Source: an uncultured Acetatifactor sp. (GTDB taxonomy: Bacteria > Bacillota > Clostridia > Lachnospirales > Lachnospiraceae). From it: a stretch of DNA of 64,000 nt. Where the stretch lies: contig CAKRUB010000012.1 of assembly GCA_934402375.1 (NCBI GenBank), forward strand, positions 1 through 64,000, in the 5' to 3' direction. A program made the translations under genes and the position numbers. Below are positions 62,656 through 64,000 of this stretch, one piece after another. Numbering within the stretch: the first letter of the stretch is position 1; each line of letters begins with the position of its first letter. The notes under the pieces are model-generated. The model was not told where the DNA came from and made no database searches. It worked only from the letters and a program-made list of their open reading frames with translations.

Positions 62656-64000
62656 ATGAATTATGGAAAAAAGGGAGTTCGTGCGAAGCAAAAGGCACTG
62701 AATTCCAAAACGGTAAAAATAGAAAGAAAAATCCTGCTCAGCCTTGTAAAGCTGGTACTGGTTGCCATCATCGGCGTCGGTATCTGCGGTGTTGCAGCGG
62801 GAATCGGTGCGTTCAGGGGCATCCTCGCCTCCACGCCGACCATCCGGCTGGACGCTGTCGTTGCATCCGGCCAGGCAACGATCGTCTACGACTGCGAGGG
62901 CAATGAGATCGACCAGTATGTCAGTTCCAACTCCAACCGTCTGCGCGTGGAGTCCATGGACAAGCTGCCGGACTATCTCGGCAAGGCCTTCGTCGCCATC
63001 GAGGACGAGCGCTTCTATCTGCACAACGGCATTGACTTCAAGGGTATGCTCCGCGCCGGCTGGCAGTTCCTGAAGACCGGCGGCGAGGAGGCACAGGGCG
63101 CAAGTACCATCACCCAGCAGCTCCTGAAGAATACCGTCTTCACAGAGTGGACCTCCGAGGGAAAAAATAAAATCAAGAAGATCAAGCGTAAGCTCCAGGA
63201 ACAGTACCTTGCGTTGGAGATCTCCAAATATTATAGCAAGGATCAAATCCTTCTCGAGTACATGAATGCCATCAACCTCGGTCAGAATACGCTCGGCGTC
63301 GAAGCGGCGTCGAAGCGCTACTTCGGCAAGTCCGCCAGCGAGCTGACAGTTTCCGAGGCAGCGGTTATCGCCTGCATCACACAGAACCCGTCCGGCTATA
63401 ACCCGATCCGCCATCCCGAAGCAAACCAGAAACGCCGCAAGAAATGTCTGGAAAACATGCGCGATCTCGGCTTCATCACAAAGGTTCAGTACGACGAGGC
63501 GATCGCTGACACCGAGTCCGTCTACGAACGGATCGGGAACTACGACGTGGACTACCGTGAGAGCACAAATGCAACCTCCGGCTCCTACTTCTCTGATGCG
63601 CTTTATGAACAGATGAAGGACGATCTGGTAAATATTGCCGGATACAGTGAGGCAAACGCTGAGAAGGTGCTGACCGCAGGTGGTCTCCGCATCTACTCGA
63701 CGCTGGATCCCATGATACAGAAAATTGCAGACGAAGAGTTCACAAACGCAGAAAACTACCCTTCACAGGTCAACTGGTATCTGAACTATGCCCTGACCGT
63801 TGTGACTGCGGACGGAACAAAAAACAATTACAGCAAAGAAAACATGATGACCTGGTTCAAGCAGAACGTCAACCGGAACTTCAACCTCATCTTCTCCTCG
63901 CAGGAGGCTGCTTACGAGGCAATTGACACCTATCGCGCCGCTGTACTGGACGAGCTGGGAATCGATGATGTGGAAGACAATTATGAAGAAAGCGTCTCAA
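62656..64000 (+). CDS. Class A penicillin-binding protein (partial, runs off right end)
   Basis: The first 448 residues of a bifunctional peptidoglycan glycosyltransferase/transpeptidase. A short cytoplasmic Lys-rich tail, one membrane anchor (about 27-50), then the GT51 domain: catalytic Glu in AIEDERFYLHNGID (about 113-127), GASTITQQLLKN (about 150), RKLQEQYLALEI and EYMNAINLGQNTLGVEAASKRYFGKS. The transpeptidase Ser-x-x-Lys region lies beyond the end of the window. AAAGGCG 8 nt before the ATG. Plus strand. Confidence 0.95.
   Translation, partial: MNYGKKGVRAKQKALNSKTVKIERKILLSLVKLVLVAIIGVGICGVAAGIGAFRGILASTPTIRLDAVVASGQATIVYDCEGNEIDQYVSSNSNRLRVESMDKLPDYLGKAFVAIEDERFYLHNGIDFKGMLRAGWQFLKTGGEEAQGASTITQQLLKNTVFTEWTSEGKNKIKKIKRKLQEQYLALEISKYYSKDQILLEYMNAINLGQNTLGVEAASKRYFGKSASELTVSEAAVIACITQNPSGYNPIRHPEANQKRRKKCLENMRDLGFITKVQYDEAIADTESVYERIGNYDVDYRESTNATSGSYFSDALYEQMKDDLVNIAGYSEANAEKVLTAGGLRIYSTLDPMIQKIADEEFTNAENYPSQVNWYLNYALTVVTADGTKNNYSKENMMTWFKQNVNRNFNLIFSSQEAAYEAIDTYRAAVLDELGIDDVEDNYEESVS

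Overview
The window reads as chromosomal DNA of an anaerobic Firmicute of the Lachnospiraceae/Clostridia type. The signs are strong AGGAGG-like ribosome-binding sites, sigma-A-like promoters (TTGACA-17-TATAAT variants), a rimP-nusA-ylxR-ylxQ-infB-rbfA-nrnA-truB-ribF cluster, a fused long PurL, an M29 aminopeptidase, SH3/NlpC cell-wall proteins, and several small proteins of a kind usually seen in gut Lachnospiraceae. Almost every gene lies on the minus strand; the exceptions are a cyclic-nucleotide-domain protein, a lipoprotein and a class A penicillin-binding protein that runs off the right edge. I see no rRNA, no CRISPR array and no complete transposon. There is one tRNA (Trp).

Layout. 1-3.4 kb: secreted repeat-containing surface protein (abrupt C-terminus, possibly cut by an IS end at the window edge) and a Mn/Fe superoxide dismutase. 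3.4-7.8 kb: carAB, with a palindromic insertion in the CarB linker. 7.9-8.2 kb: a highly structured palindromic intergenic element. 8.2-14.3 kb: a likely operon of a small conserved protein, a TetR regulator, purL and an EAL-like/HDOD protein, divergent from a 763-residue cyclic-nucleotide-domain protein (14.6-16.9 kb). 17.3-18.6 kb: AT-rich AAA/DUF4143 ATPase, then tRNA-Trp, radA, a hypothetical, and a GntR regulator-clpC pair. 23.9-31.7 kb: M29 aminopeptidase, purE-purM-purN-purD, a zinc-ribbon protein and an SH3 protein with a cytoplasmic repeat tail. 31.7-34.6 kb: two small membrane proteins and pyrE, bracketed by two copies of a 42-bp hairpin repeat, then a second AT-rich DUF4143 ATPase. 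34.9-37.6 kb: rpsO and pnp with a long leader hairpin. 37.6-49.2 kb: NlpC/P60 enzyme, Na/Pi cotransporter and the nusA-infB ribosome/translation cluster, which has a large palindromic element abutting the infB stop codon and a 28-bp perfect palindrome in the rimP leader. 49.3-51.6 kb: lipoprotein and GH43 glycosidase. 51.7-55.2 kb: an operon of two GT8 glycosyltransferases and two acyltransferases. 55.4-57.5 kb: groES-groEL under CIRCE. 57.7-62.5 kb: a zinc-ribbon membrane protein, a C39-like cysteine-protease fusion, an AraC regulator, mgtE and a YigZ-family protein. 62.7 kb to the end: penicillin-binding protein 1A.

How the genes fit together. Nucleotide synthesis is spread over four loci (purL; purEMND; carAB; pyrE), each apparently separately expressed. 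Translation and RNA metabolism form the core (rpsO, pnp, rimP-nusA-infB-rbfA-truB). Envelope functions (SH3/NlpC proteins, GT8/acyltransferase operon, PBP1A) and proteostasis (GntR-clpC, groESL) fill the rest. The best candidates for undescribed biology are the GT8-GT8-acyltransferase-acyltransferase operon (one member with an H-x5-D instead of H-x4-D site), the DUF1905-like/C39-like protease fusion, the GntR-clpC heat-shock arrangement in place of ctsR, and at least four distinct families of palindromic or repeated elements placed between or inside housekeeping genes.
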